The notes: generated by a model not told the origin, from the letters alone. DNA of 64,000 nucleotides from Icerya purchasi (GCA_039619475.1 CM077115.1:491495352-491559351), one strand, 5' to 3'; counted from the first letter of the stretch, positions 47,240 through 58,468 are shown. Translations and numbers: made by a program.

Positions 47240-47740
47240 TGCTTTGCGGTGTTAAGTTTCTTTTTTTTTCCTTAATTTTTTGAACATGTCGGCTAAGGAC
47301 GTTACCCAATCCAAAGGGGTATGACAGCGTTAATGATTACATAGGAAAAAATATTTATTAGAAATGGAGCATATGAATGAAGCTAACAAAGGTGTTATTA
47401 GCACGGGAAAAGGAAAAGAAAGCATTAAGCGCTGTAAGGCGTCGGATAAGACGCGAAAGACCGGAATACAGTATCGCGCATTCTGAAGAAATGAAAGGAC
47501 ATTCAAGTAAAATGTGATTCGCATCACAAATGAAGTTTGTTAAAGTGTTGGTTTGACCCTGCTTTACTCGAACGAAAATTACACTGGCATACCGCTGATA
47601 CATCCAAAGACCATAATTACTCTATAGATGCTTTTTGTTAATCTAGACGTGCCGAGAACCGCACTGTTATGATCCACTCTTAGCAAAGTTCTGGTGTCAC
47701 GAGTATATAGTCTTTCTGCGGATTATTAAATCCCGTAAAC
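47240..47740 (-). mobile_element. Non-LTR retrotransposon fragment, family A (3' end)
   Basis: The minus-strand translation includes LLRVDHNSAVLGTSRLTKSI, CISGMPVLF and the Cys/His block FICDANHILLECPFISSE, followed by CAILYSGLSRLIRR. The block matches the 55.9 kb copy (TCDANHVLFECPFISSER) nearly residue for residue. It ends at a plus-strand T-rich stretch (about 47262-47279). The copy is 5'-truncated and frameshifted. It stops where the large palindrome begins (about 47746). Confidence 0.7.
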
Positions 47741-47917
47741 CAAGTAACTTTTAACGGAGGACACATCCTCTTACGTTACGTAGGGTGTGGCGCTTTCTTA
47801 CTGACAAGGAGACCGTACGAAACGAATTTCAATGATTTTTGGTGGAGAAAGGTAGTATACCGTGTGTGGGTAAACTATGTGTAAAATATTAAGGTGCAGT
47901 ACACAACAAGGAAAACG

Positions 47918-48272
47918 AATTTGAAATCTCTTTTTTTTTTTTTTTTATTTTGCTGGCGCACCAGCGGCATTGACCCAACAAGAGGAAAAACTAAGCTAAA
48001 GAACTAAATAGCCAGGTGGTCTGAAATGGACGTAACAAAGGACAGCAGTGCAGACACCACAGAAGATGAAGGAAAGGAGAGGATAAAGGGTTATAGGGAG
48101 TAGAGAGACGTAATGACAAGAGCTGACTGTATAAAAGGGAGCGTTCATTACGAATATACGAGGAGGATCACAATCGTGAAGAGAACAATAAGGAGAAGGC
48201 GACAGAGCAAATCGAAAGCGAGAGGAGGGAAGGAGGGAATGATTGATCCGGAGACGAAAATTTAAAATCTCT
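47918..48272 (-). mobile_element. 327-bp retro-insertion inside the palindrome's left arm
   Basis: The insert spans 47932-48258 and has no counterpart in the right arm. It is bounded by AATTTGAAATCTCT (47918-47931) and AATTTAAAATCTCT (48259-48272), a 13/14 target duplication. It starts with a T run on the plus strand, so it ended in poly(A) on the minus strand. Its minus-strand 3' part (TTGTTGGGTCAATGCCGCTG, GTGCGCCAGC) resembles the putative family A 3' end at about 27.5 kb. Confidence 0.68.
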
Positions 48273-48321
48273 CTACACTATATGTACACAGGTTATACAT
48301 ATAGAATATTTCGCGTAAAAT

Positions 48322-48377
48322 TGTCGTGATTAAGTGGTAACGTTCGTATACGCGGGTTCATATCTATCTGTAAGCAT
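48322..48377 (+). repeat. tRNA-like sequence in left arm (decayed)
   Basis: AATTGTCGTGATTAAGTGG with a B-box-like GGGTTCATATCTATC and CTGTAAGCA. It is the shortened partner of 48966-49035, followed by a T run. Confidence 0.45.
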
Positions 48378-48965
48378 TTTTTTCCATTTTTTTTTTTTTT
48401 TTCTTTTTTTTTTGTATAAATACTAATAATTAATTAATTTATTAAAAAAGTAAATAACATATTTTTAATGGTCGTTCATTTATTTTTTTATTACTTATTG
48501 TTTTTTTCGATGATTTTTTATTATAAATTTCATTCTATTCCACGTCTAATATTTATATAATTTTACTCCTTATTAAAGTTATTACTGTTTGAATATAATA
48601 AAAATATTTTGTAATTTAAACATTATTTACGATAGTTAAAGAGTGTGATCTAGCTGGGAAAAATTTTTTTTATTTCTACATAAATCCTTATAATTTATTT
48701 ATTTACTCATTCATTTATTTTTTTATTAATTATTGATTTTTTCAATACTATTTTTAGTACCTATTCAAGTTAAATACTTCTATTGGAATAGTAGAAGTTA
48801 AGTTAACGAAATAAATAATAAAAAAGCATTGAAAAAAGCAGTAAGTAATAAAAAATTAAATGAATGAGTAAATAAATAATTTATTTACTTTTCTAATAAA
48901 TTAATTAATTATACAGATAAGTATTTATAAAAAAAACAAAAAAAAAAAAAAAAGGGGGGGAAAAT

Positions 48966-49035
48966 GCAAACAACTAGATTTGAACTAGCGTATCGAGTGT
49001 ACGCATCACCAACACTACCGGTTACGCCACGGCAA
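48966..49035 (-). repeat. tRNA-Glu-like sequence in right arm
   Basis: On the minus strand: GCCGTGGCGTAACCGGTAG (A-box-like), then a perfect 5-bp anticodon stem GCGTA/TACGC enclosing the loop CACTCGA (anticodon CTC), then CTAGTTCAAATCTAG (T arm and B box). The acceptor stem does not pair well, so this is tRNA-like, not a functional tRNA gene. A T run follows 3'. Confidence 0.5.
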
Positions 49036-49245
49036 TTTACAGTGAAATATTCTACAACTTATATATTATATACACATATAGTGTGGAGAAATTTTTAATT
49101 CATTCTTCTCGATTATATTTGAGTATTGCACCTTAATATTTTACACATACTATACCCACATGGTATACACTACGCTAAAAATCACTGAAATTCGTTTCCC
49201 CAAGACGGTCTCCTTGTAAGTTTACTAGTATTTTTGTTAAAAGTT

Positions 49246-49759
49246 GCTGTTATTTCAAAAAAATTGATAACGCAAAATTTTTTCTTCAGTTTTAATTAAC
49301 CCCCCGGTTCTTTTCTCTTGTCTATCTGCCAAAATGTTGCAATGCTAAGAAATCCACTTTAAGATAACAGCACTGCTGGAAATGCTGGACTACAGTTTGA
49401 AATGACTTCTCACGAAGCGTTGTACACACATTTCTATCATATTTATGTAGAGGCCGGGTGATGGGGATACTATAAGCGAAAGATTGTAAACAGGTGCCTA
49501 TTTTATTCGAACATTTTTTAATACGGCGAACGCTTCCCTCGATTATCTTCCTCAACAGACAACGCAATTTTAATCAGTACAGTTACAGTTAGATTGAATC
49601 AAAAAAAAAGGTACCGCGCCTATACTGATCCTCTCTATTCCTTAAGTAATTCAGGCGCGATTGCTCGCTTTGTATTCGCCCTATTATTATTACCTATCCT
49701 CGGAGACGTCTGCAATCCCGGTAACGTCCTACTCTTTCCTATCATAAATGAAACCCAAG
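49246..49759. other. Unassigned DNA
   Basis: No gene recognised between the palindrome and the R1-like fragment. The frame opening at 49594 starts before recognisable homology. Confidence 0.45.
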
Positions 49760-50640
49760 CACTACTAATAAGTAGAAAACAGGACAGGAAAGAAATAATA
49801 CATTGCATTGAACAACATTTATGCGTAAATAAAAATAAAATAAAAATAGTAAATGAATTAAAATACTTGGGAATAATTATTGACAGTAATTTGGAGTTTA
49901 GTACACACATCGAATACATAATAGACAAGATTAGGAAAATTTATTACCAATTAAGATCACTATATTCAAATATTTTCGGTTTCAAATATAAAGATACGAG
50001 ATACTTTACAAGGCTATTATTAGACCTATAATACTTCCAGTTTTTCGAGAAATAGACAAGAATAAGATGCTAAAATTACAAAGGAAAATGTTAATAATTT
50101 CTGGTTATCGCACAATATCATATACTTCAGTCAACATCATAACAGGAATAATGCACCTATAGACTTAAGAAACAGTAAACCAAATCAAAACATTGAAACA
50201 AGAAGAAAAACTTTCTTGACAAGAAAAAGTTACGAAAACAGATCAGTAAAATTAATTCAAGTAGTATACGACACTCTGGCAACTCAGATGCGATAAATTA
50301 AAAATTGGCAAAGTAACACGGGAAATAGTAGTTCCACTCATCGAAGAAAGACTACAAATGAAACATTTTTATACCGATTATAACTTCACTCAATGCTTAA
50401 CCAGACATGGAAATAATAATGGGGAGACTATTTGAAACATTTTAAAATTGCTGAACCGCATATCTGTAAAGACTGTAAAGAGAAATCAGATGGTTAACAT
50501 TCGATCCTCGAATACAAAAAAGTTTAAAAACGGAAGATAATAAAAAAAAACAATAACCGAAATATATAAGACTTTTCCAATTTGCTTAATTTCGTTGACT
50601 ATGTAATGAATAATAAAACAAAATATATTAATTAATAATA
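49760..50640 (+). mobile_element. R1-like non-LTR retrotransposon fragment
   Basis: The open frame includes IVNELKYLGIIIDSNLEFST, then HIEYIIDKIRKIYYQL, continuing after a frameshift with KLQRKMLIISGYRTISYTS and NIITGIMPIDL. This order is the thumb and connection region of R1-group elements (LQRK...GYRT.S..AL..I.G..PIDL). A remnant of the C-terminal domain follows: FYTDYNFTQCLTRHG, ILKLLNRIS, CKDCK. It differs from family A and from the I-group element. Stops and frameshifts make it inactive and the catalytic motifs are missing. Confidence 0.65.
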
Positions 50641-50705
50641 AATAATAGCAGTAACAATCAGAAACTCCGACTGAGAAGCAGCAAGGTACAGCGGAGTTAA
50701 AATAT

Positions 50706-50706
<1 letters not shown>

Positions 50707-50751
<45 letters not shown>
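50707..50751. repeat. (AAT)n microsatellite
   Basis: About 15 uninterrupted AAT units followed by an A run. The long Ile- or Leu-rich frames over it are translation artefacts. Confidence 0.95.
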
Positions 50752-50757
<6 letters not shown>

Positions 50758-51249
50758 CAAACTCTTTCCTCCGAGCTGAGTTTTTTCCTTTCTCTTCGGC
50801 AATTCCTTCAAAAACAAACACCTATCATCGAGATGATGTTTACCAACGAGCAGTCGGATTATGGCAAAGCCCCATCGCAAATATTTGTCGGCAGGTGAAA
50901 TTACGTTGTTACATTTATTTGTGGAGGAGTAATGCGAAAAAAATGTTTAAAATTTATAATCATTCCACATGTGAAAACTTTGGGAAATATATTAAGAACT
51001 GGTTCGGAATAAAAAATTACTGATGCAAACAGGGTGTCATTCAATTAATTCATTACTGGCACAATATATAACGGATGTGTGGAGAAAATTAAAACTGGTT
51101 GAGGCAAATTACGATAGAAAAGTGTGTGGATGGTAACTTTACCATCGGAAGACAAATATCGAAAAAAGAAAATAATGGATCTGATAAGAAAACAATAGAA
51201 TATTGGCATTACAAAAAAAAATTAATCGCTAAAAGGCGAAAGATTTATT
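50752..51249. other. Unassigned DNA
   Basis: No gene recognised. Confidence 0.45.
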
Positions 51250-53090
51250 CGCAATTAAAGAGTTGCGTCCTGGTCCACCATATTGTATTAATACGGTTCT
51301 ATCAGACGTGTCACTTATTAATAAACAATTCTTAATTGCTGCTTTCGTTGACATATTAATTTCTGTTGGTAAAGTTCAATTTCATCCCCTATTCTTTAGC
51401 ATAATGCTCTTAATTAAAAATCCTCAGCCATTTTACTTCTCTTATTATTACTCTCTTTCTATACACCCGATATAATTCTCTTTTCTCTCCTTTCTACCCT
51501 GGCCACCAGAGATTATAATCTTACGAGGGTTATCGTACTACTTACACTCTTTAATATTTACTTCATCAAAATCGCTATACTTCATCCTAACTCTACTTCG
51601 CTTTTTCTTTGCTGACGATGTGTGCTACTCCTCGGAACGCAATGTCTCTCTCTAGGCCCAACTTCCGCCTTAAGAGCTCTCTAACGTTACTAGAAATTGT
51701 TCTTTTTAATATCGATCCTTTTATTCCTTCGCCTAAATCCTCCTCTGTTGTCTTTACTCTCTTCGTTCTTCCGATCTTTCTTTGATTAGATGACCCATAT
51801 CTTACTCGTGCTCTATAAATCCTTTATCCGCTCTATCTATGACAATTCCTCCATTTTTTTTTTTAAAAAAATGAGATCGCATTCAAGATACCTGTCTTCG
51901 ACTCTGCCTTGTTGCCCTGAGATTTACCCCCCGGTTCCGGCTATTCTTGCTGAATCCCATATTCTTCCTCTCGTCATTCACAGATATCCTATTTAGGTTA
52001 TCACTTTCTAATTAAACATCTGCCTATTTATTCTTCTTCACTTTTATTCCTGTTTACCTTCTTTAATTTTCACCTTTTACTTTTAATCATGATAAGCTTC
52101 CTTATTTTGTTTTCCATTATTTTTGTCCAATTATCTTCATCTTATTAAATGTCTTTACCGTTCTGTTCTAAACCTGTTTCTCGACATGTCCACCAATGTT
52201 GAATTTTCCAATGCTTTAAGTTCTCTATTTCCCACGCAGATCATTACCTACACTGGCGGTTCCAAAGGTCTAAACGGAGTAATTGGTTCTACATTTTTCC
52301 GTCCTACATTCAATTAAATATTCTAGGTCTTTTAAACTTTTCCTTTTTTGCTCAATTTTCTATGCGAAATCTGTTGCTATGCGCCGTTCTCCTTGTTTCC
52401 CCATTACCCGTTTTCCATAAAATACTCATAATCTGGGATTCCAGAAGTGCTGGTTATCAATTTTCCTTCTACCTTTTCCCGATCATGTGTAATACGTCTC
52501 ACACGCTCACTCGTCCGTGATTTTTCCCTTCTTCACTCGATGGAGATAAATTTTTTCTGGATTCCTGACCATTTGGGCACTGACGACAACGAAATAGTGA
52601 ATATTCATTAGCCGGTTCTTCCATTTCCAGCAGCACCTTTTAGGGGACATTTTCAGCTCATAATATTGCTCTTCTTTTCTCAGTCGCTCATTCCACACTA
52701 TGGCTCAACTCCTATTCTTCTTCATTTTCTAATCTCCTAACCCCTTTACCTCTCTATTTAGCGCTCCCTCTTCAATCTTGCTCGTAGTTTTCTTGATACT
52801 TACCTTTCATTAAACACTTCAGAATCGCTGCTGTTTGTCGCCTTCGCTTTAACCACAGTCTCCTTCCCGCATCATTTTTCCGGTTTTCATCAGCATCTCT
52901 ACTACTCTATTTTGTTCTTTTTTTTCTCTTCCCTTCCATATACTTTCTTTGTGATTCTGATATCAAGTTTTATTTAAATGTGCGCTCGTTTCTACTGAAA
53001 AATAATTGTCTTTCTTTCCTTCTCCACTAAAACTCGGTATCCCCCTTAACGGTGTTTCTTATATTCTGTCCATTTCCATCTATTTCGTTA
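51250..53090 (+). mobile_element. Non-LTR retrotransposon, family A, plus-strand copy
   Basis: Translation in shifting frames gives VSLINKQFLIAAF, the catalytic reverse-transcriptase motif FADDVCYSSE (51606-51635), LRLCLVALRFTP..RLFLLNP, and the RNase H start ITYTGGSKGLNG at about 52240-52275. There the first catalytic Asp is replaced by Gly (TDGSK expected). Then come WIPDHLGTDDNE-like remains, CRLRFNHSLLPASFFRFSS and the C-terminal block CDSDIKFYLNVRSFLLKN. It is 5'-truncated and inactive. It meets the minus-strand copy of the same family tail to tail near 53.1 kb. Confidence 0.72.
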
Positions 53091-53130
53091 TTCCTGGTCT
53101 TAAATTATTTTTCTCCTCCGTCCTTGAACG

Positions 53131-55020
53131 ATTTTTTTTAACCCCCCTTTTCTTCGCCCAGAAACGACATGAGGGAAAAGGATCGGTAAGATGTATATTC
53201 GGTCAGCTATTGACAGGATAAAAGAACTCAAGATAGGAACGACAGAGCTGGACGCAAACGATAAGATATACGAAGCGCAATAAGGATTAGGAAGTTTGAG
53301 CGGTAACAGATCGGAGTACAAAGAGAAGTGCGTTCGTTCACGAGGGATGGACATTCAAAGAAGATATGGTCAGGATCACAGACGGCTTCGTCGTCCGGAT
53401 AAAAAGAGGGCAACTAGGGGATAGAGCGGGGCGAAAACGAAAAATGTAAACGGATAATAGAGACAATATAATCGAGCGGCGAAGCAAAGGAAAATTGTAA
53501 AACCAAGACCGGGTAGGAAAGTGTTAGGTTCGACGGAAAAATAAAAGGAAGGTTGATTAGAAAAGAAAAAAAAATCTGACTAAAATTTAACATGAAACTT
53601 TTTTTACACCGTGGGAACAATATGAAGCGGGGGAATTTTAGTGAAATAAAAACGGGAGGATACAGCAGTCCGAGCCAAGGTTACCCCCTCTATCCCCATA
53701 TGACTGGGAACAGAAAAGAGTGCGAATGAGAGAGCGAATGCGGAGGATAAAAAATTCAGAGGAGTGAGAGGGGAAATGTGAGGAAATAGCTTTAAGAGCA
53801 CACGTGGAGTCGGAGATAATTAAATATTTAGAAGAAGAGCGATGGTAGGAAATATAAATTATGGAACGTAGAATGGCCATTAGCTCGGCCATACAGATAG
53901 TAAAAGAAGAAGGGTGACGAAAAGATTCAGAGAAATTAATGCTCGGAAGGATAAAAGAAGCTCCAACTTTATTAGGCCCATGCGGGAAGGAAAACGGGAT
54001 TTGATATAACACTATGGAATTCCTGTATAACTGTTGCGTGGAAAAGGGATTTGGAGGAAAAAGGAACATCGAATACATTGGGAGGATTGGAGAGATCTGC
54101 AATATTGAAAGAAAAGTAAGGGAGATTATTATAAGAAATTGTACAGGGTGAAAACAGCCGCAAAGCAATGCGGACTAGGATCGGAACTTTTTTGGGAGTA
54201 AAAGGCCAATTTTGCAGAGTAGAAAGGTGTGACGGATTATATAAGTCTAGAGGATGATAACGGTAAACGTTTACACAAGACACGATATATCCTAAATAGG
54301 ATTTGCGGATGAAAAGCGGAGGCGAGTTTGACTCAGCGAGAACTGCAGGTATTCGAGAAGATCTGAGAGCACCGAGGCAAAGACGAATAGAAGAATTTTG
54401 CATTATATCCGGCTTCGAAAGAAGTGATTTTAAGGCAAAGTCGTAGATAATGGAACAGTAATCGAATTTGGAACGGATAATTTGACTTGTACAACGAAAT
54501 GAGGAGAAAAGGATCGCCTCCCCATTTTATTAGGGAAAGAGCTTTCCGTGTAGGTTCAGTCTTTTAGGGGGCAGAAGAGGAAAGGAAATTAATATGTTCA
54601 TAAAAGGACAGACGACTGTTAAGGAATACACCGAGATGGCAAAAGTAATCCCTACGAGGGATAAGTTTGAAGTTTAAGGATACAGAGACTAAAGCGGAAT
54701 TAAAAAGACGAAGAGAAAAGACGAAATAAATCGATTTTAAACGGGAGATAGAAAGGTTCAAAGTGAAAAGAGATTGCTCCAAAGTAGCTAGAGACGAATT
54801 GACTTCTTCGTTAGCATCTACAATATCGCGGATTGAGGAAAAGAGAAGAATGTCATCGGCAAAAAATAAGGAAGAGGAGTTTATAGAAAGAGAAGTAACA
54901 GAAATAGTATAAATATTAAGAAGAGTAGGACTAAGGCAGGATCGTTGTGGAAGACCACGTGAAACAACTCTTGTAACCTCGAATGAGGAGGAAGACAGGG
55001 AATATCGTACGATTTAACAT
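53131..55020 (-). mobile_element. Non-LTR retrotransposon, family A, minus-strand copy
   Basis: Minus-strand landmarks in order: VSRGLPQRSCLSPTLLNIYT (motif B), LFFADDILLFSS (motif C, near 54.86 kb), FKLIPRRDYFCHLGVFLNSR and LSFYEHI. IRLCLGALRSSRIPAVLAE follows, then RNase H blocks HGPNKVGASFILPSINFSES, CMAELMAILRSIIYIS (conserved Glu) and YLIISDSTCALKAISS (conserved Asp). The Cys/His block CDPDHIFFECPSLVNERTS closes it (near 53.37 kb), with an A run at about 53131-53139. It is the best preserved family A copy here but still has frameshifts and lacks the 5' half. Confidence 0.78.
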
Positions 55021-55562
55021 CAGGTTAAGAGAAATGCGTCTTAAACACTTAATAATATACAAATTTATTTTCTCCTTCTTCTCGTTTGTCGGGCTAATGT
55101 CCTGGCTGATGAATCGAATTAAAAAGAAAGAAAAAATCGATTATGCAGTGTGCTTTAGTGATTAATAGCTCAAACAATGACGGAAATAAGGTAAAAAAAG
55201 ACTTTAGTGACTGCTTATCTTGCACAAAATTTTATTATACTCGTAGTAAGTATATTATATAAAAAAAAGAAAAATTATCAAATAACAATAATTTATTTAT
55301 TAAAATATGTTAACAAATGGTGACTTGAATATGGATTCGAGGACCGGAGGATTAATGCAACCAGTGACGAAATTGAAAATTAAGAGAAGCGGCATATTTC
55401 GACGAGGCTGAATACTGTGTCTATTGAAATCAGATGAAATTATTGCGCTTCAGCCTTTTTTTTTACGGCTGACTATAAAATTAATTCCACTATCATTAGT
55501 TAAACTCTACCTGTGCAATTGTCCCATACTATTTGGGTCAGTGTTTATTACTGACTAGGCGA

Positions 55563-55852
55563 TTCAGAAAAATATGAAAACTGGCATATGAATTGGCCAT
55601 AAAGTATATTCAATTAATGTGCCAGAAACGTGGAAATCGCCTAGCAGGACTAGACTGGTTTAATGGTTTCATGAAACGTAATTCGGAGCTTTCAATTCGT
55701 TGTGCTGAAGCTACAAGTCCATCGAGAGCTGCGAGTTTTAATGCTAATAATATCAAACTATTTTTTGATAATTTAATGAAAGTAATGGATCAAAACCAGT
55801 TTGAAGCAAAAGATATTTATAGTATTGATGAAACCGGCGTAACCACTGTCTT
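55563..55852 (+). pseudogene. Pogo/Tigger-type transposase fragment
   Basis: The frame reads LAYELAIKYIQLMCQKRGN, AGLDWFNGFMKRNSELSIR (the second helix-turn-helix, CENP-B type), ATSPSRAASFNANNIKLFFD, LMKVMDQNQFEAKDIYSIDE and TGVTTV. The IDET.VTT block holds the first catalytic Asp of the pogo-type DDE domain. Full transposases run about 450-550 residues; here only the second DNA-binding motif and the first catalytic residue remain. After TTV the sequence switches to family A retrotransposon, so the element was interrupted or recombined there. Words of pogo-like TIR type (CAATTGTCCC) occur nearby at 55517 and 56480-56539. Confidence 0.75.
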
Positions 55853-56215
55853 AGCCGTTCAATTATTTCCTCTATAGTTCGCCTGCGGTTCAATCGTAGT
55901 CTGTTTCCCGATTCACTTTTCGGTTTTTCTCTTGTTGAATCACCTTTGTGTTGACCCTCCAGAACTCAATTATACCTGCGATGCGAATCACGTTTTGTTC
56001 GAATGCCCCTTTATATCCTCCGAACGTGCTACCCTGTATTCTAATCTTCCGTGCCTTGGCCTTCCCATTACTTATAGTTCCCATGCCATTCTTGCATTCC
56101 CCTCTCTCAATATAATTCCTTTGTTAGCCCCTTCTTTATCTCCTAAATTTCTAATCTTTTTCACTATATATAATGGGCAATTCTCTGCGTTGGCTAAGTT
56201 CCACTGTTGACGTGC
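55853..56215 (+). mobile_element. Non-LTR retrotransposon fragment, family A (C-terminus)
   Basis: The sequence encodes VRLRFNRSLFPDSLFGFS and, after a shift, YTCDANHVLFECPFISSER, ATLYSNLPCLGLPITYSSHA and ILAFPS, ending at a stop at 56208-56210. It matches the 47.5 kb copy closely. It starts exactly where the pogo coding sequence breaks off. Confidence 0.72.
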
Positions 56216-56479
56216 GAATGCACTCGACAAGAATATTATCCTATGTAAGCCATAATTGTCTTTCTGAATAATTCATAAAGTAATTCGAATTATCTAAGCA
56301 ATTCTTATTTTTCATTAAGAAACATTAACTTTTTATTTTTATATAGTGATTTAATATTTCATTATTATTTTTAGTAGTCGGTATGCATGAATAATGAAAA
56401 AAAGTATCAGTTAATTTTTATGGTTTATAATGTATAAGAAATAAATATTTCAAATAGTTGCGTATTATTCGTCACTGTT

Positions 56480-56539
56480 GTTTCAATTGTCCCTGGATTC
56501 TGTTTCAACCCCCCCCCCCCTACCAGGGACAATTGAAAC
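56480..56539. repeat. Inverted pair GTTTCAATTGTCCCTGG / CCAGGGACAATTGAAAC
   Basis: Perfect 17-bp inverted repeat (56480-56496, 56523-56539) separated by 26 bases, including a run of 12 C. This looks like two transposon ends back to back: the right end of a truncated element and the left end of the next (56523-56722). Confidence 0.8.
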
Positions 56540-56722
56540 ATTTAAAGTATTACCAGTTTTTTTCTAATATTTTTTGACTATATGAGAATAAGACAAACAC
56601 GTAAATATATTTACAAACCTTACACATTGTGCAAGCAATATACTATAAACTAATTTAAAAAATGAATATAGAGGTTGGCTGTTAAAAAATAAAATATGAA
56701 ATTTCTTTCAATTGTCCCCAGT
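56523..56722. mobile_element. MITE-like element with CAATTGTCCC ends
   Basis: The left end CCAGGGACAATTGAAACATT and the right end read inward, CTGGGGACAATTGAAAGAAA, form imperfect TIRs around about 200 bp of AT-rich, non-coding DNA. The nearby pogo relic and the recurrence of the same end motif suggest a pogo-derived MITE. TA target duplication is plausible but not clean. Confidence 0.55.
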
Positions 56723-58468
56723 CTGCCCTACCTTTGAATACGAACTAGAAATCCTAAATAATCCCAATACCCTTTTTCTAGTCTCATTTAAACGGTATTT
56801 TTTGAAGAAAAAAAAAACAAAAAAAAACATATCTATATATAGTCTCATTTGGGATTATGTAAAGCTTTTCCGTTTTCTCTTTCTTTCTGTGCCTTTTAAA
56901 GCTACAAACAGAATGCAGTGTTTCCGGCTTTTAAAAAAAGAAAACTTTATTTTTTAAATCACACGTCATCATAATGCCAAAAAGAGAATTATGAAAGGAA
57001 GAGAGGAAAGAAGAACGAGATCATCGCCCAATTAAAAGACGCCAGTAAGAATAAAGAAAAGTTGGCACAAGGCAGAAAATTTACGAACCGGTTACAGAAG
57101 ATGACTTTAGTAGATTGCAATGTAGAGTTCTAGCTGCACCCAAAGAAATCTTTTTAATGTTATTAGTGCAACTGAAGCCTCTTGTCCAGTTCATCAGCAT
57201 CGTTCATAATTTCTGTTGAAAATTTAATTTTGCAGCAGATTGACGTTTTTTTTTTTTTTTCTTTCTTTTGCAGCTAAAAAATTATTTCTCGACACGTACC
57301 TAGCAGCAATTTATGCGTAAAATAATAAATGCCCCAAATATCAAATTCTCTAAAGCAAGACGTATATTTATCTTCAGAATAGAAAATTACAAAACAATAA
57401 ACAACTCGATATTTGGCTAACCTACAGCGGGACAGAAGCATAGAAAAATAAAAACTATAAATTAAATGAAATGGCCAAACAAAAATAGAAAGAAAGGAAA
57501 GAGTTCAAAGTAGAATCAAGCGATGAAATACGAGAAATGAATAAAAAGTTACCCGGTGAAAAAGGGGAGAACAGTCAAAAAGAAGGGCTAATCCAAAGAT
57601 CTGAGTCGGCAAAAACTGGACACTAAGCGAGGATAAAATATAGGAATAGACGAATGTGCAGATGGATAAAAGTAAACGAAAAAAGCTGGTAAAGCATAAA
57701 AATATGGGGAAACTAGGTTAAACTACGAAAGCTGTGGTGAGTCAGTGTGTTGTTTTTATCTGAAATGACATAAGGTAAGTAGTTAAGCGCTTCCTCGCAA
57801 AGAAATCCAAAAGCATTAATTACTTTTTACCTCTATCGTCGTTTTAAACGCTGTTGTAACATTTTCGAGCCAGATGAAAATCAATTAGCCGTATTTTAAT
57901 GTTTTATATTGTAATTTTGATGTCAACGAGTTCCGATCGTATTTTTAATGATTTAAATCCGCTTTCGGCGTTCTATTAATTTATAATGTCTTGATTAATA
58001 CCAATGCTTTTTTTACATTGTTTTCTTAAATCACGCAATTATACTATTCTAAAAGTAGTTATTTTAAATTTTATTGATCATTCGAAAAACCTGAAAGTTC
58101 TTCATAGTTTATTAGCAGCGAATTATATATCGAGAATTATGACAAGGAGAAAAGAAAGAGGAGTAACATAATTCGGGGAAATATTTTAACCAAGAAAAAT
58201 ATTCAGATTCTCATTTAATGGAATTTGAAAAAAGTATAATCTACTGGTACCAATTTTCAGCCGAGCTATAAGCCAGCGGTAATGGTTCGCTAAGAATTAA
58301 TGTTTAAATACCGAATTTAAGTCTAGCACAGATTCGGGGTTTTAGACGTTATGTAGTAATGACGCACTGAGTTTACCTGAGAATATTTTATTCAGTTTTG
58401 ATCCGTTGAGTGTCGCCGGTTTCCTTACTATTGTTGACATTCGCACGGATTTTTTTTTTTTTTTTTTC
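56723..58468. other. Unassigned DNA
   Basis: No gene recognised. Purine-rich between 56975 and 57740, with no frame of interest. Confidence 0.5.

Larger units (their letters stand above)
47746..49245. repeat. Large imperfect palindrome (about 1.5 kb)
   Basis: Left arm (47746 to about 48560) and right arm (about 48780 to 49245) are inverted copies. The outer words AACTTTTAAC (47746-47755) and GTTAAAAGTT (49236-49245) pair. CAAGGAGACCGT (47805-47816) pairs with ACGGTCTCCTTG (49205-49216). GTAAAATATTAAGGTGCA pairs with TGCACCTTAATATTTTAC. CTACACTATATGT and the tRNA-like block follow, then a poly-T stretch, then TAATTAATTAATTTATTA with its partner. The left arm is longer because of a 327-bp insertion (47932-48258). 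Foldback transposon or inverted insertion of two copies are both possible. Confidence 0.8.

Noticed and set aside
47281..47300. Third hammerhead-like site (ACATGTCGGCTA)
   Set aside because: It shares only the GTCGGC end. There is no GAAAC, stem II or core before it, and the context is a family A 3' end, where a related copy at 44.67 kb lacks the word.
50486..50880. Open frames with Ile or Leu runs
   Set aside because: They translate the (AAT)n microsatellite.
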